The notes under the pieces are model-generated. The model had not been told where the DNA came from, did not search any database, and saw nothing but the letters and a program-made list of their open reading frames with translations. Source: Cornus controversa (Eukaryota; Streptophyta; Magnoliopsida; Cornales; Cornaceae). From it: DNA of 64,000 nt. Positions 23,441-35,500 of the stretch are shown here, one piece after another. The position numbers and the translations under genes are program-made. Every line of letters begins with the position of its first letter. Within the stretch, counting starts at the first letter, position 1. The DNA lies in contig CM048849.1 of assembly GCA_026545225.1 (NCBI GenBank), forward strand, positions 42,060,336 to 42,124,335, in the 5' to 3' direction.

Positions 23441-24909
23441 TTTTCCCAAAAATTTCAAAAATACAAAATAAATATCAAAACAATTCGGAATGGGCCCATA
23501 TTGGACCCAGAGGTGGGCCCCCGCGAGTGGGGCCCGAAAACAATTTTCCGACCACCGGCGCCAGCGGCACGCGCCCCCACGCGCCGGCGGACGCGTGGCC
23601 CCTTTTTTTTTCTTTTTTTTTTTTTCTTCCCCAGCTGAAGCTTCAGCGGCCAACAATGGAGGCCGAGCTTTCCGATCACTTCCGAGCACCGAATCGCGCA
23701 TATGAATATACCATTGAACTCGTATCGATCTAAGCTACGTATTAGTACCAAAATTATCCCCTCTCGTGGACTAAATCAAAAACGTCCAATTTCAAGTTTG
23801 GAAAATATAAAATTTTAAACTCAATTTCCCGTCAATTTACCCAACGGTTCATAACGAAACTTTCAAGGATTGTTCTAGGAAGTAAGATCTACCTTTTAAT
23901 CGGAACAAAATCCCTCAAAAATGATAAACACAGTAGACCCAAATTTCATGTTCGTATATATATACACCCGCCTATACAATCATATATACATGTATATACA
24001 TATGCAAAAATACCCTAAAATAGTACCAAAACTCCAAAATCCTAATGTTTAATTCACAGAATTATCTTAGCATGAAAAATCATTTAAATTTCATAATTAA
24101 ATGCATACAAATTTCTAACAACATGTCTATACAATTAGCATAATTAATTATCACAAAATTTATCAACAGAGAAAAAAAAATATACAATTATATACAAATT
24201 TTCAAAATAAACACAATCCTCAAACCTATATTATACATACGGATTCAAAGGGGAAGAGAAGAATCAAACTTGTCTCTTTGACGATTCAAACATTCGTTCA
24301 CCCGAACTCCTTCTCTCTTTCGTTTACTCTCCTGATTTTTGTGCGTAATGCAAACGGCAGAAACCCTAATTTCTATTATCTTTTGTCCTAATCATTTTTA
24401 TTCTATTATTATTATTTTTTTTTTTTTCTAAAAACTAAATAACTAAAAATAATAATAATAATAACCATAATAATATAACTATAACCATGGCCCAACAACT
24501 TAAGCATATCCTTAGCCCAACCATTCCAGCCCAGATTCCTCCCTAACCCAATCCAAAGCATTTAAAATATTTAAATCAAATAATACACAATCAATAAACA
24601 ATTCATATAAATTGATAAAAATAAAAATAGAGCAATTCACATGAAATGAAAGAATTTATAAAGACAACCAATTCACATAAAATAATAATTGTATAAAGAC
24701 CTAACAATTCACATGAAATGATAAAATGCATATAAAGGCATTCCACATGAATTGAAAAATAATAATAATAATAATATAAAGAAATTTAAATTCTTTAAAA
24801 TAATAGACGTCCAAATTTTTCAGAGTATTACATGTATACAAAGAAATTGATGGTGGTGGTGACTGTGGTTGTGGTGGTGCCGCTAGGTGTAGGGTTGGGA
24901 TGGTTAGGG

Positions 24910-25079
24910 TATTACATTATATATACACATATATATTTACATATATATTTATACATATATATGCAACCGTATATATGTACACACACACACACACATGTGT
25001 GTGTGTGTGTACATATATACGGTTGCATATATATGTATAAATATATATGTAAATATATATGTGTATATATAATGTAATA
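24910..25079. repeat. near-perfect 170-bp palindrome
   Basis: The outer 69 bases of each arm (24910-24978 and 25011-25079) are exact reverse complements as read. The core is (AC)n followed by (GT)n and is off by one dinucleotide. Landmarks are TATATGCAACCGTATATATG on the left and its complement CATATATACGGTTGCATATA on the right. It lies in the right arm of the Mutator-like element. An uninterrupted palindrome of this size can form a cruciform or hairpin. Confidence 0.95.
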
Positions 25080-25643
25080 ACAGTGGACATATATATATAT
25101 ATATATAAGTTGATGGGTATTTTAGTCCGTTCAACTAATTTTTTTGATAAAACTAACAAAATTTTCGATGGAGGGAGTCTTTGTCATAACGGAGCAAACC
25201 TCAGGGGAGCACAGTGTAGCGAAATTCATTAGTTTGATGTCGGGTGTAATTAAGTTAAACTTCAAGGAAGGTCAGTGCAATTTACCCTATTTTATAACAT
25301 AGGAGATGTCCATGTAATTTCCACACTTGACACAGACGTCAATGCAATTTACCCTAAAAATTGGAGGGAGGGGGGGGGGGGGGGGGGGTGGACCAATTTT
25401 CAAGAGAGAAATTAAAAAAAGTAATTATATACCATTCACTCGTTGTATGATAAATCCAACAATTCCATCGCAAATTGCAAAGAAATTGATAAAATAAGTT
25501 AGATAATTCCTTACCGACCTCAAATTCAGAAGACTAAGACAAAGTACAATTTGGTTGAGCAGGAAATAAGTTAAGCTTGGTTGAGTAATAAATAAGTCAA
25601 GTGATTAGTAGCACGTAAGTTGATGGAATACATGTGAATAATT

Positions 25644-25993
25644 TAGGGGTGCGCAAGATTCGGTTGAATCATGAGATTATAGAATCGAACCAAGTCGATC
25701 AAAACATTTTGGTTTGATAGGATTTCACGGTTCTAGCCTTAAAACATAGAAAAAATATAATATAAATAATATAATAGTAATATATAGTATAATATATTAA
25801 TATAAATAATATAATAGTAATATATAGTATAATATATTAATATAAATAATATATATAAATACATTATATATATATATAGTAAACAGTGAATTCGGTTTAA
25901 ATAGTTACAAACCATAACTAAGCCATTATTTAACGATTCTATCATTTTGGAACCAAAACTAAACTGAATATTAGTAGAGTTTGTGCACCCCTA
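25644..25993. mobile_element. hAT-like MITE, copy 2 of the shared insertion
   Basis: Begins TAGGGGTGCGCAAGATTCGG and ends GTTTGTGCACCCCTA, with GTGAATAAT before and GTGAATATT after. It is homologous to the MITE at 20041-20323 in the first duplication copy. The interior includes two copies of an AT-rich ~48-bp word (TATAAATAATATAATAGTAA). Confidence 0.7.
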
Positions 25994-26397
25994 GTGAATA
26001 TTAATAGAGTATCAAGTTTGTGCACCCCTAGTGAATATTAATAGAGTACCTTGCACTGATAATCATTGAAATTTACACTCTTATGGAAGAACCCGAATCT
26101 TGTCTCATGCCACATTAACAATTTTACATGACTTGCGCAATAACTTCACATCGCTTATGCAAGTTCTACTTTATATTACATGTTATATAACTAATATATT
26201 GTATTGCATAACCATCTGTAATTATTACATAATCAACACAAGATCCCGTGTCACAAGAGGTGATCCTAATTCTTTGAAAAAATCTTTTATCACAGTAAAA
26301 GACAAAATATGTTGATATTCAACAGAAACTTAAAATATTTGTTTTGCCTTTGTAATAAATGTAAGGACAATTTTACCCTCACTTAAGGTTCAAACTA

Positions 26398-26979
26398 GGG
26401 GTGCACAAATAACCGGAACCGTAAATGAATCAAACCGAACCGTTCACTACAGTTTCAATTTTAATTCCAAATTTTAGGAACCGTTCACTACGGTTCCGGT
26501 TCTTAGTCAATGAACCGGAACAGTTAAAAAAAATATATATATAATATATAATTAAATGAATAATAATAACTTCTAAGTTCTAGTGTTCTATATATATAAT
26601 ATAATATAAATAAATACTAATAGGTTCTAAATTCTAGTGTTCTATTTATATATAAAGTATAAAATATATAATATATAAATAAATACATTTAGCTTCTAAG
26701 TACTAATTTTCTATATATTCATATAATATAATATATATATATAAATAAATACTAATAGCTTCTAATCTATTGTTATAACTAGGGGTGCACAATTATGAGT
26801 GTGTATCTTGCCAATGTTTATAAATAAAAAAAAATTGACAAAGAACCATTAGAGAAGAGAACCGAACCGCAAAATACTGGAACCGAACCGAAGAGTTCTG
26901 GTTCCAAAATTAAGAAACTGTTGGAAACAATTTCAGTTCCACCAAGAACCGTAAGGAACTATACTTTGTGCACCCCTAA
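26398..26979. mobile_element. hAT-like MITE private to duplication copy 2
   Basis: Ends are (TA)GGGGTGCACAAATAACCGG and ACTTTGTGCACCCC(TA). TTCAAACTA is repeated at 26389-26397 and 26980-26988; if TA is counted in the repeat, the duplication is 8 bp with one mismatch (GTTCAAAC / ATTCAAAC), as for hAT elements. Copy 1 of the duplication has the uninterrupted site GGTTCAAACTATACTAGG near 20604. Subterminal GGAACCG / CGGTTCC words recur. About 580 bp, no coding. A second AGGGGTGCACAA word at about 26781 suggests a nested or rearranged end. Confidence 0.8.
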
Positions 26980-27515
26980 TTCAAACTATAGTAGGATATT
27001 TCAATAAAATCAAACCAATCATTCAGTATAATATTTTAAAACATAGGAGATGTCCATGTAATTTCCACACTTGACACAAACGTCAATGCAATTTACCCTA
27101 AAAATGGGGGGGGGAACAATTTTCAGGAGGAAAATTAAAAAAGTTGTTATATTCCATTCACTGGTTGCTGTATGGTAAATCCAACAATTCCATGGCAAAA
27201 TCAAATTGCAAAGGGATTCTCTTTCCCTGAAAACAAGGGAGAGAAATTGGACTAACATTGTTATGATACAAATGGACTTGGCACTGGGGTTAGTCTAATT
27301 CTACTGTCTCCACTTGCTCAGCTCTGCCCACCATAGGATGTGCATCAATTTCCTTGGCCTTACATTGCCTCCCTTCATTGCCTTTCCCTCGAAATCAGAT
27401 CATTGAATTAAAACAAATAATCGAATATAACTAATATGAGACTCCGCCATAAACTTTCACTTCTCCTGTGAAAAGAAAAAAAACAAAGCTAATAGTAGAT
27501 ATTGTATGCTTCACT

Positions 27516-27964
27516 CTAGGAATCTGATGGAGCACCATCCCCCGGCAGGCCAAATATGCGGAGGTTACGATCCATTGATCCGACTGCAATATAGTTCGCA
27601 TCTGGACCAAAATTTACACAGGTTGCTCTACCTGCACTCGCAACACAAAAATGAACTTTTAACTACACTACCATGTATTATTAGAGCAAAAGCAAAAGTG
27701 ATATATAGACGTATACACAATGTATTCTTATCCGGTATGTGTCCAACATACATGGTTGAAGGTCCAAAAAGAATGAAGTGCACATGTTAAGAACACTAAG
27801 TCACATAAAAGTACCATTCTTATCTATATAAATAAAAGAATTATAAAATATATGAGTATTTAACCATGTCCCTGTGGTTGTGTTTTGGAATCTGATGCAC
27901 ACATACACATATACCCAAGTATACAACATATGTTTAGACAAATGAGAAAGGAAACAATAGCTAC

Positions 27965-28006
<42 letters not shown>

Positions 28007-29520
28007 CTATACCAGATAAATCAGTAAAGGTTTTGATACAATTCCATTCGGACTTGACATTGGCAACTTGATAAACTCTACAAAAGCAAACATGACCATA
28101 TTAGTTTCTAAGCTTGAAAAACAAGGGTGGGTTGTTGGGGAGATCTTGAAATGGAAGGCTAAATATTATCTGCACTCTATTCTTCCCAAGCAACCCCACA
28201 CACACATGGAAAAAGAAAATTAAAAATTTAACATAATATTGCTCAAAGAATATATATATATACACATATATGTCAACACAAGGCACCTGTCTCTCTCTCT
28301 CTATATATATATATATTGTAGCTCCACTAAGTTTTCAAGCTTCAGTCAAAGTGGAGGAAATGTAGCTCATTATAATCACAGAAAAGAAATTGGAAGATGA
28401 TCTGGTGACTAGAGAAATATATATATATATAAACACAGGCTTGCTTAGGGAAAAAACACACACACACACACACACAGAGGCTTTGTTAATTAATTTTTAT
28501 TTTTTACCAGATAAAAGAAGAAAAATGGAAGTTTTGTACTGAATCCCAGCAGTATGAAGTTTATTTAGAAATACACCTTATGTCTGAACCAGCAACTGCG
28601 AGGTAACTTCCGCTATGGTCGAACTCCACTGCAAAAGAGACAGGAATTGTAAGCATAATTCTTGACAAGTTGCACCATAAGAAGAAAATTTGAAGAATAT
28701 TACATTATCTTCCTTTCCATCCTAAACCGTTATATGGTCAAAATACAAGATAATCATTAATCAAGCGGAAGAAAAAGGAAAACAATGAATCAACCGTATC
28801 AGAACCTTTGATCCATGAAGGAATATGAATAGAGAAGGTAAAGCCCTCCCCCTTCTCCTTCCCCAAAGAGGCCCCTTCTTCGCAAAAAGAGAAGACTTGC
28901 GGTTTCAAGTTTATTCAAATTACTCCACAGTATTTCTTGTCACTGCGGGTTTTCAATGTAGAGCCACACAATATTTACCAGGCATAGAGTTGTCCACATA
29001 CCAGATTGTGTTGGTATATTTTCATCATATGGCGCAAAGGTCCGGAAGTTCCTCAATTTGCGTAGATCCCACAGCTTAACACCATCATGAGCTGCAGTCT
29101 GACCAGTTGAGACATAAAAATCAGACATCACCATATTTAATCCTCTCTCAGTTTCTGCAATTATTTGTTAAAATAACATGTACCGCTAGGAAGTAACCAT
29201 TTTCTGAGAAAGATATGGCAGTTACTGCCCCGACATGTCCATCGAATCTTGCAACATTTGCCTGCAAACCAGTCGAGAAACTAAATGGAATGGGAAACAA
29301 AAACTTGGTGACACATCAAGGACCTGCAAAATATCGAATTATACCTGACTTTTTACATCCCAAATTTTGACAAGTGCTCCTGAGGTGCCTGTTCCCAGGA
29401 TGAGACCATCAGGATGAAAAGCAGCAGATGTATAACCATCAGATCCCGAAGCATCAGGAACCTACAGAAATCACACAAATGATCCAGCCCAGAAATAATG
29501 TAGGAAAACACACATGAGAC

Positions 29521-29567
<47 letters not shown>

Positions 29568-32500
29568 TTAAACCTGTGTGAGGCATAGACCAGAAGAAAT
29601 ATCATAGAAGCACCATGTACCATCAAGTGAAGCAGTCACAAAGTAGTTATCTGTCGCATGGATGGTGACGGCTTGCACCTGTTGATGTTAGAACTACATA
29701 ACAATCAGTAATTTAGAGAGCTAATATTCTAAGGAACAAAACATATGTCCAATAGGAAACCCGGGGAAAGAACAGTTGGATGAGTACAGAATCTCTGCTT
29801 GTTTTGGGGTGAGAACAATTCAAGATAAGAAATGTAGTCAAGCTTATCGATGAGGCCGTTCATCATCATTAAATATTCTAAGATTGCTATGATATATATA
29901 TATATATATTTGATCAGGTAAGTACTCAGAGACACATTGCCTACACCATATTAACCAAAAATTAATTGACTATAGCTGGTATATCCAAACTATATCCTGG
30001 ACCTAGCATTCCCAAATGAAAAGGAAACCATATTCCATGAGTTTTCTTTTCCCTTTTCTTTTTTGGTTGGTGTTACGTCCTTCTACATCATTTTTAACAC
30101 ATTCAAAGTCTTCAGCAACCATATATGCTGTTGTGCTGCAAGAACAACAATAATTCAGGTTATCTACATAATTTCCAGAAATATGCTGAACACCAAATAG
30201 AGCCTGGAATGCACTGTATGTCTCAATGCTTCAATTAGCAAAATCACTCCTAACTCCTGAGAACTTGAACTAGATAAGCTTCAACAAGAGCAAGAGAAAT
30301 GATAACTAGAAGCGGTTCACCCTTGGCCTTACAATAGAGTGGCTCTGAACCTTTAATTATCATAAGAGGATCTCTTCCATTTCTCCCAAAATTTATGAAT
30401 CACTATCAAAGCAAGAATTTAGTCTCCAGAATAGTTAGACTAGACCACCTCTAAAATGCAATACCAAAACTCAGTCTCGAGTCCAAACATTTATTCAGTT
30501 GAATTGCCACATCCATAATTAGCTAACCTAATACAAGCTCCCTTTGACAATACGAAGTTATGTTAAGAGTATAGAGGTGTTCTGTTTGTTTTAGACACAC
30601 ACAAAGCATTGACACTTCAAATACACTCACCTCATAGAAGTGTCCCTAATTTAAAGATAATTTTCATTATCTCAAACATGTGACCTACACATCTTAGACA
30701 TTACCCAACACAATGTAGCACAAGCACATCAAATAATGAGCCATGTCCGATAATCTTGGAAACACAATAAATGTAACATGAATAATGCAACCTTTATTTT
30801 CTTTCAAGATAATTTGACGTTTTACATATCCTCAACACAAGTCAAGCATGCAACTGACATTTTTTAGGATAGTACAAACGAAAATTTGTAATGACAAAAA
30901 AGGTCGAGAGAATAGCAGTTCATGATCTTTATTTACATTTATCTTCTACATTGCGCAGTTCTTCGTACAAAAATTTTTAAATTAATTGAGGTTCTATAAA
31001 TGAACTCTAAAATAGATCTATTTAGATCATTTGAATATAAATGCAAATTTATATTTATGTATAGTTGTGTTGCTTATGTTCAAATCCTACTTTTTTAGGA
31101 TTTGTCATGTTAATGTATGTGTCATATCAAATCTGTTTATGTGCTACTTAGCTTCTACCTCAATCAATGACCAAGAAAGCACCTTAAAGTTAACATGAAG
31201 TTGCCATTAAACCCACCCATCTAAATAATTATGAAATTGCTGCCTGCTCTGGGATTAAAGTACTTCACAAGTAGTACGTGAATTCTTCTTGAAAGTAATT
31301 CAAGTAACTCATTTAGCATCATCGCCGATTATCATCCACATAATTTTCGGCTTGATAATTAACCAACATTCTTGTTAAAACTAAAATGTGTCATTCAAAT
31401 CATTCTCCATGTTCATAGCATTCATATACAAAGTGACAATATGACCCTTCATCAATTTTTGCTAAATTATACGAGGGTAATGGTTAAAAAATATATAAAC
31501 CTCTCCTTCTCTCAAACAATGAAAGGTGTCACATGATCACATCCTCTTAGCCCCTTCCAATCAAACAAACGAAAGGGAGTATGACATCTGTTCCTTAAGG
31601 ATGCCTCATCCATTTATTCTATCCTCCCTTCTACTCACTTTTCCATCCTTCGTACCAAACAAAAAGCAATTTAGTCTTTGTGGTCAGATTCCCTGGTGTT
31701 TAGTCAGCATACAAGGGACCATTTCAAACACAGATGCAAGAGACTTTGGGGTGGTTTAACTCCAAGGGTGCCTAAGTGCAATTCCCTTGAGCCTCACCTT
31801 GTAGTGTCTCCACAATGCTTCAGACACAAGAAGGTTGAGGTGACTTGATCCTACAAGGAAAGTATGAATCTACAGTGATGACATGAATGCTTCATTTTCA
31901 GAAATAATTACCGAAACAAGAAAAAAAGAATGAGATTGCCCAGAAGGTACAAGAAAAAAGCCTATGATGGTCAAAGTAGTCACCAGTAATAAAACCATGA
32001 ACATATTAAATTGGAAAAAAATTACCCACCTCTGAAGTATGATCCTTCAAGATGTGCCTACAATCATAATTCCCATTTTCTGACCCTTGCCATACACGAA
32101 CAGTCTGCAGCAATGAAAATCAAAATAATATCAGGGATGTAAGCTATAAACTCTAGCAAAAGGGGGACTATATTGATTTCTAAGGGAAAATGCAGCAAGT
32201 TATACGGGTAGACACTAAAAGCCATAATCTTGTAAATAGGCTATATAAAGTTTTATTACAAGCTTTAAAATGAATTTCTTAGGGAAAAAGAATGAAAACA
32301 AGTTGAACAGATTTATGTCTGAGAACACAGATGATGATGATTATGGGAATCAGAACAAGATTAACTCTGAAAGTGAAATTTTTTGTTTCAAAAAAAAATC
32401 TATAAAAAAAATAAATTCATGTCCCCCAAAAAGATTTCCCCGCGTATTAGCAAGCCTATGAAACATCTATGGTAACTGTAACGAAACCTTATCAATAGGG

Positions 32501-35500
32501 GTACTGCAAAGAGTTGGATAGTAGACTTTCTCTCACATCCTACTTCCTTCCTAGATAATCACTAATCTTCTAGAAGCCAAGGGAATATTTGTTATGTATA
32601 CACAAAAACATCCATTTGTGTACAGGCACACACAAATAGATCGTAACAGTAAGCCTCTCGTATACATGTGTGCATGCATATCTATTACATAAAATTGAAT
32701 AAAGGGATCATGCAGACCATTTGGTTTGTCACTCAGAAAACAGTTCTCAAGAACTCAGCAAACAGAAAACTGTTTTCAGAAAACTATAAAAGACAGTTCT
32801 CTGAAAACAGTTTTTTAACTGAGTTTTCAGAAAACACTTATCAGAAATTGACAACCAAGCAGGCTTTTTGTAAAGTTTTCGGACTTTCAGTTCTCAGATA
32901 ACAGAAAACTATACTAAAAAAACTGAACCAAGCAGGCCCAAAATGTTTCGTTTTTCTAGGTACTGTAGTGAGGAATGCTTCAATCAAGCCAGAGCTAAGA
33001 AATTATTTAAATTTATTATTAATGCAACTTGAAATGAGTTCGTTATACAACAGAAGGACCAGAACCCTTGAACATATTACATTCTCTATGAAGAAACTAC
33101 CATGCACAGACAAGGATAAGGAGAGAAAAGCATATCATAAACCTTCAAGTTGCTGCAACATATAGTCTCTAACATATGGGTTGCGACAATAAACAAATAC
33201 CCTGGCTTTAACAAGGGCGCACAATATAAGCTAAATTTCCACATAACAACGCATGTAAATCTTTTAGTATTTTTTTCTTTTTCCTTTTTTTCAATTAACA
33301 AGCAATAGGAATCAACCCCTGCACCAAATATCTCCCTGTTAGACACCATCCTATCACTTCACCGTTATGCTTTGGCTTTGGCACCCTACTGTCCTATGTT
33401 TGTGTCTCATTTTCCTATTTGAGACCTAATCCACCCCTTTGCTCCTCCTTTCCTTCCTTTTTTTTTTTCCTTTTTTGGTGGCATGTGTTTGTGTTTGTTG
33501 AAGGGGAAGGGGAAGGGGATTTTGTAAAATTTTCAACTCAAATCCATCATAAAATGATGGATATTGTTTTATTGACCCTTATCTGCATTTCCTCGGTAGA
33601 ATTAGAATCAGTACCCTAATGTGAAGGTTGCATGTTCTGTACAAGATGAAGTAGAAAATCAGGATGAACTATGAAGGCTCTCAAGTTTCTGTACTAATAG
33701 TACATGACAACTAATTTAAGTTTCATGGACGCTTTCCAATAAAATGAAAAGAAAAAAAAAACAGACAAAAATAAATAGGAACACTGCAAAGAGAGAAATA
33801 AACATGATGCCACTGTGAAGTAAAAGAAAGATTCCAAATATGAAATTTGAGGCCAATGGAAGTGACAATGGCTTACCTTATCTGCTGAACCAGTGACGAC
33901 TAAATCACCCTGAGCCACAAATTTGACACTGGTAACCTGATAAAAACAGGTGATTAGCCAAGAGATTTAGTGCAGGAAGCAAACTCTAACAAGTAAACAA
34001 AATAAGTAGAGGACAAAACCTTCTTTGAATGACCACTGAGTGTCGATATGATCTCCCCTGAAGGTCGATCAAAGAGGACAGCATTTGAATCAATCCCACC
34101 AGTTGCAATAATATCCTGACAAACCCACGAAGAAAATACTTTAACCTAATTTGTGGAATTTGAAAGATTCCATTTATCTCAAAAATAAGAAATAAGAAAA
34201 GAACCCTCTGGCCCATGAAATATTTTTGGAACTACAAGAGAAGTACAACATGATCCAAATGCAAAATAAGAATTTCCACACTAATTTCGAGTTTTCGTTG
34301 CCTTCCAGACAATATGTGCTGTTTTCTATTTTACAGGTGCATGCATTCATATCAAACATAGGACCAGATAACTATGGAGCCTCCAAAGTAAACCAAGTCA
34401 GAAAAAGACAGGTTGATAGAATGATTTTTTACTTTCTGGCATTTGCTTGTTCAATGGACAAGATTTTTTTTTTTCAACCTAAAAAAGTAGAGGGACAACT
34501 ATTCAAGGCAAATGGTGCAAAATCATCTTTCTGTTATTAAGAATGGAAGACGGTTAGCTGATTACAGGATTTTACTGCCATTCACCTGGTCATGACACAT
34601 GATACAAGCTTAATGAAAATAAAAATGCCAAATGTTTATCTAAACAAGGGGCAGAATGGCATGAAAATCATGACACATGTGGTCTAAGATTTTGTAACAT
34701 CTATCATATATGTTGCTTCTGATCTGATATGAACGAGATCGAAATATTATTTGGGTGCAAAGTATGATCCATTGGGCTTAAAACAACAAAAGAGAAAAAG
34801 GCTCTGATTTGTTCTAACTTAGTTTATTAAGTCTAGGGGTATTTTAGGAAATCTGGATGTTTAGAATTAGGTCTGGTTCACAGGTCTAGTTGTAATGGGT
34901 TATATATGATTCGTTTTGGTCGTACACAATTTTTTAATCATGGTCTAAGGAATTATTGTAGAAGGTGAAGTTGTTTGGTGGACAAATAAATACTAATTAA
35001 GGAAAATTCATGGGGACAAAGTTACTAAAACTATATGTATCTGCCGAAATAGATCTTTTAATAGTCTTCTGGAGAAATAAAGTTTAGATTTAATTGTTCT
35101 CTTTAATTATTCTTGCCCTTGTTAGGGTTTGATTTTGAGACCTATAACTAGAGGAATTTGAGCCTTTTTGCTGTGAATTGTAGAATTTGCTCAAAACTGG
35201 ACTTTTGTGAGTTTTAGCCTTGACCCAAGTTTCAATTGGGCCCAGTAATACTTTTATAGCAATTGGAATTTCTTTACTCTGGCAACATCATGATCTATCA
35301 TTCACAAAGATCTAATTGTCTAGTTATTTTTCAACAAACTTGTGTTGTCCTCCTACTTTTAATAGTAAACTAACTAAAATTCATCTTTATTTGATAATAG
35401 AAGTCTCTTTAATTACTTGAAGCAATATAAGATTAGAGTTTTACTGATCAGGGCTAAATTAAGGGCTTAACTTTAAAGTGCTGAAGATGAGAAACAGAGA

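Larger units (their letters stand above)
21467..24832. mobile_element. solo LTR, probably Ty3/gypsy-type, 3.4 kb
   Basis: Begins TGAAATACCCCCAG and ends GAGTATTACA, flanked by the 5-bp duplication TGTAT at 21462-21466 and 24833-24837. TG...CA ends and a 5-bp duplication are diagnostic of LTR retrotransposons. The complement of the right end (TGTAATACTCTGAAAAATTT) resembles the left end, as in the gypsy LTRs I know of with TGTAATAC-type ends. No second LTR, primer-binding site or gag/pol frame is present, so this is a solo LTR left by recombination. Inside are tandem repeats (22322-22600 and ~22890-23440), a GC-rich patch (23490-23600) and T/A runs. Orientation is not certain. Confidence 0.75.
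20663..25287. mobile_element. Mutator-like (MULE) element, 4.6 kb with nested LTR
   Basis: Terminal inverted repeats GGGTAAATTATGCTGACC (left) and GGTCAGTGCAATTTACCC (right) are flanked by the perfect 9-bp duplication TATTTTATA at 20654-20662 and 25288-25296. Nine-base duplications and G-starting ends fit Mutator-like elements. The empty site is in copy 2 of the surrounding duplication near 27031. The arms are long and foldback-like: CACCACAACCACAGTCACC on the left (~21030) has its complement GGTGACTGTGGTTGTGGTG on the right (~24856). No transposase seen. The left arm holds a GC-rich, CCACC-rich segment (20870-21400) with two ~129-bp units, which could be captured host sequence. Without the LTR at 21467-24832 the element is about 1.26 kb. 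Confidence 0.8.
19609..25480. repeat. tandem duplication copy 1 (interrupted)
   Basis: The unit runs from AATTGATAAAATAAG (19609) to CAAATTGCAAAG (25480), with its parallel copy at 25481-27211. Matching landmarks in order: CTCAAATTCAGAAGA, GAGCAGGAAATAAG, CACGTAAGTTGATG, a hAT-like MITE, GAAATTTACACTCTTA, CACAAGAGGTGA, TTTGCCTTTGTAATAAA, GGATATTTCAATAAAATC, GGAGATGTCCATGTAATTTC. Copy 1 is split at 20662 by a 4.6-kb Mutator-like element and resumes at 25288. Without that insert the unit is about 1.24 kb. It also has a local amplification of a ~40-bp word (GTAATACATGTGAATAATTC) at about 19880-20045. Confidence 0.85.
25481..27211. repeat. tandem duplication copy 2
   Basis: Parallel to 19609-25480. 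The junction at 25480/25481 reads CAAATTGCAAAG|AAATTGATAAA. It keeps all landmarks of copy 1, lacks the ~135 bp holding the signal-peptide-like exon, lacks the Mutator-like element, and carries an extra hAT-like MITE at about 26398-26979. A short direct repeat (GTGAATATTAATAGAGTA, twice, 25994-26047) follows the shared MITE. The last part matches copy 1 at 25297-25480, including a G run. Confidence 0.85.

Noticed and set aside
24832-25159. Open frames on both strands through the palindrome
   Set aside because: They translate only AT/CA dinucleotide repeats (Tyr/Ile/His runs).
31526-31759. 77-codon open frame in PRP19 intron 11
   Set aside because: No similarity recognised and no partner exon; PRP19 is complete without it.
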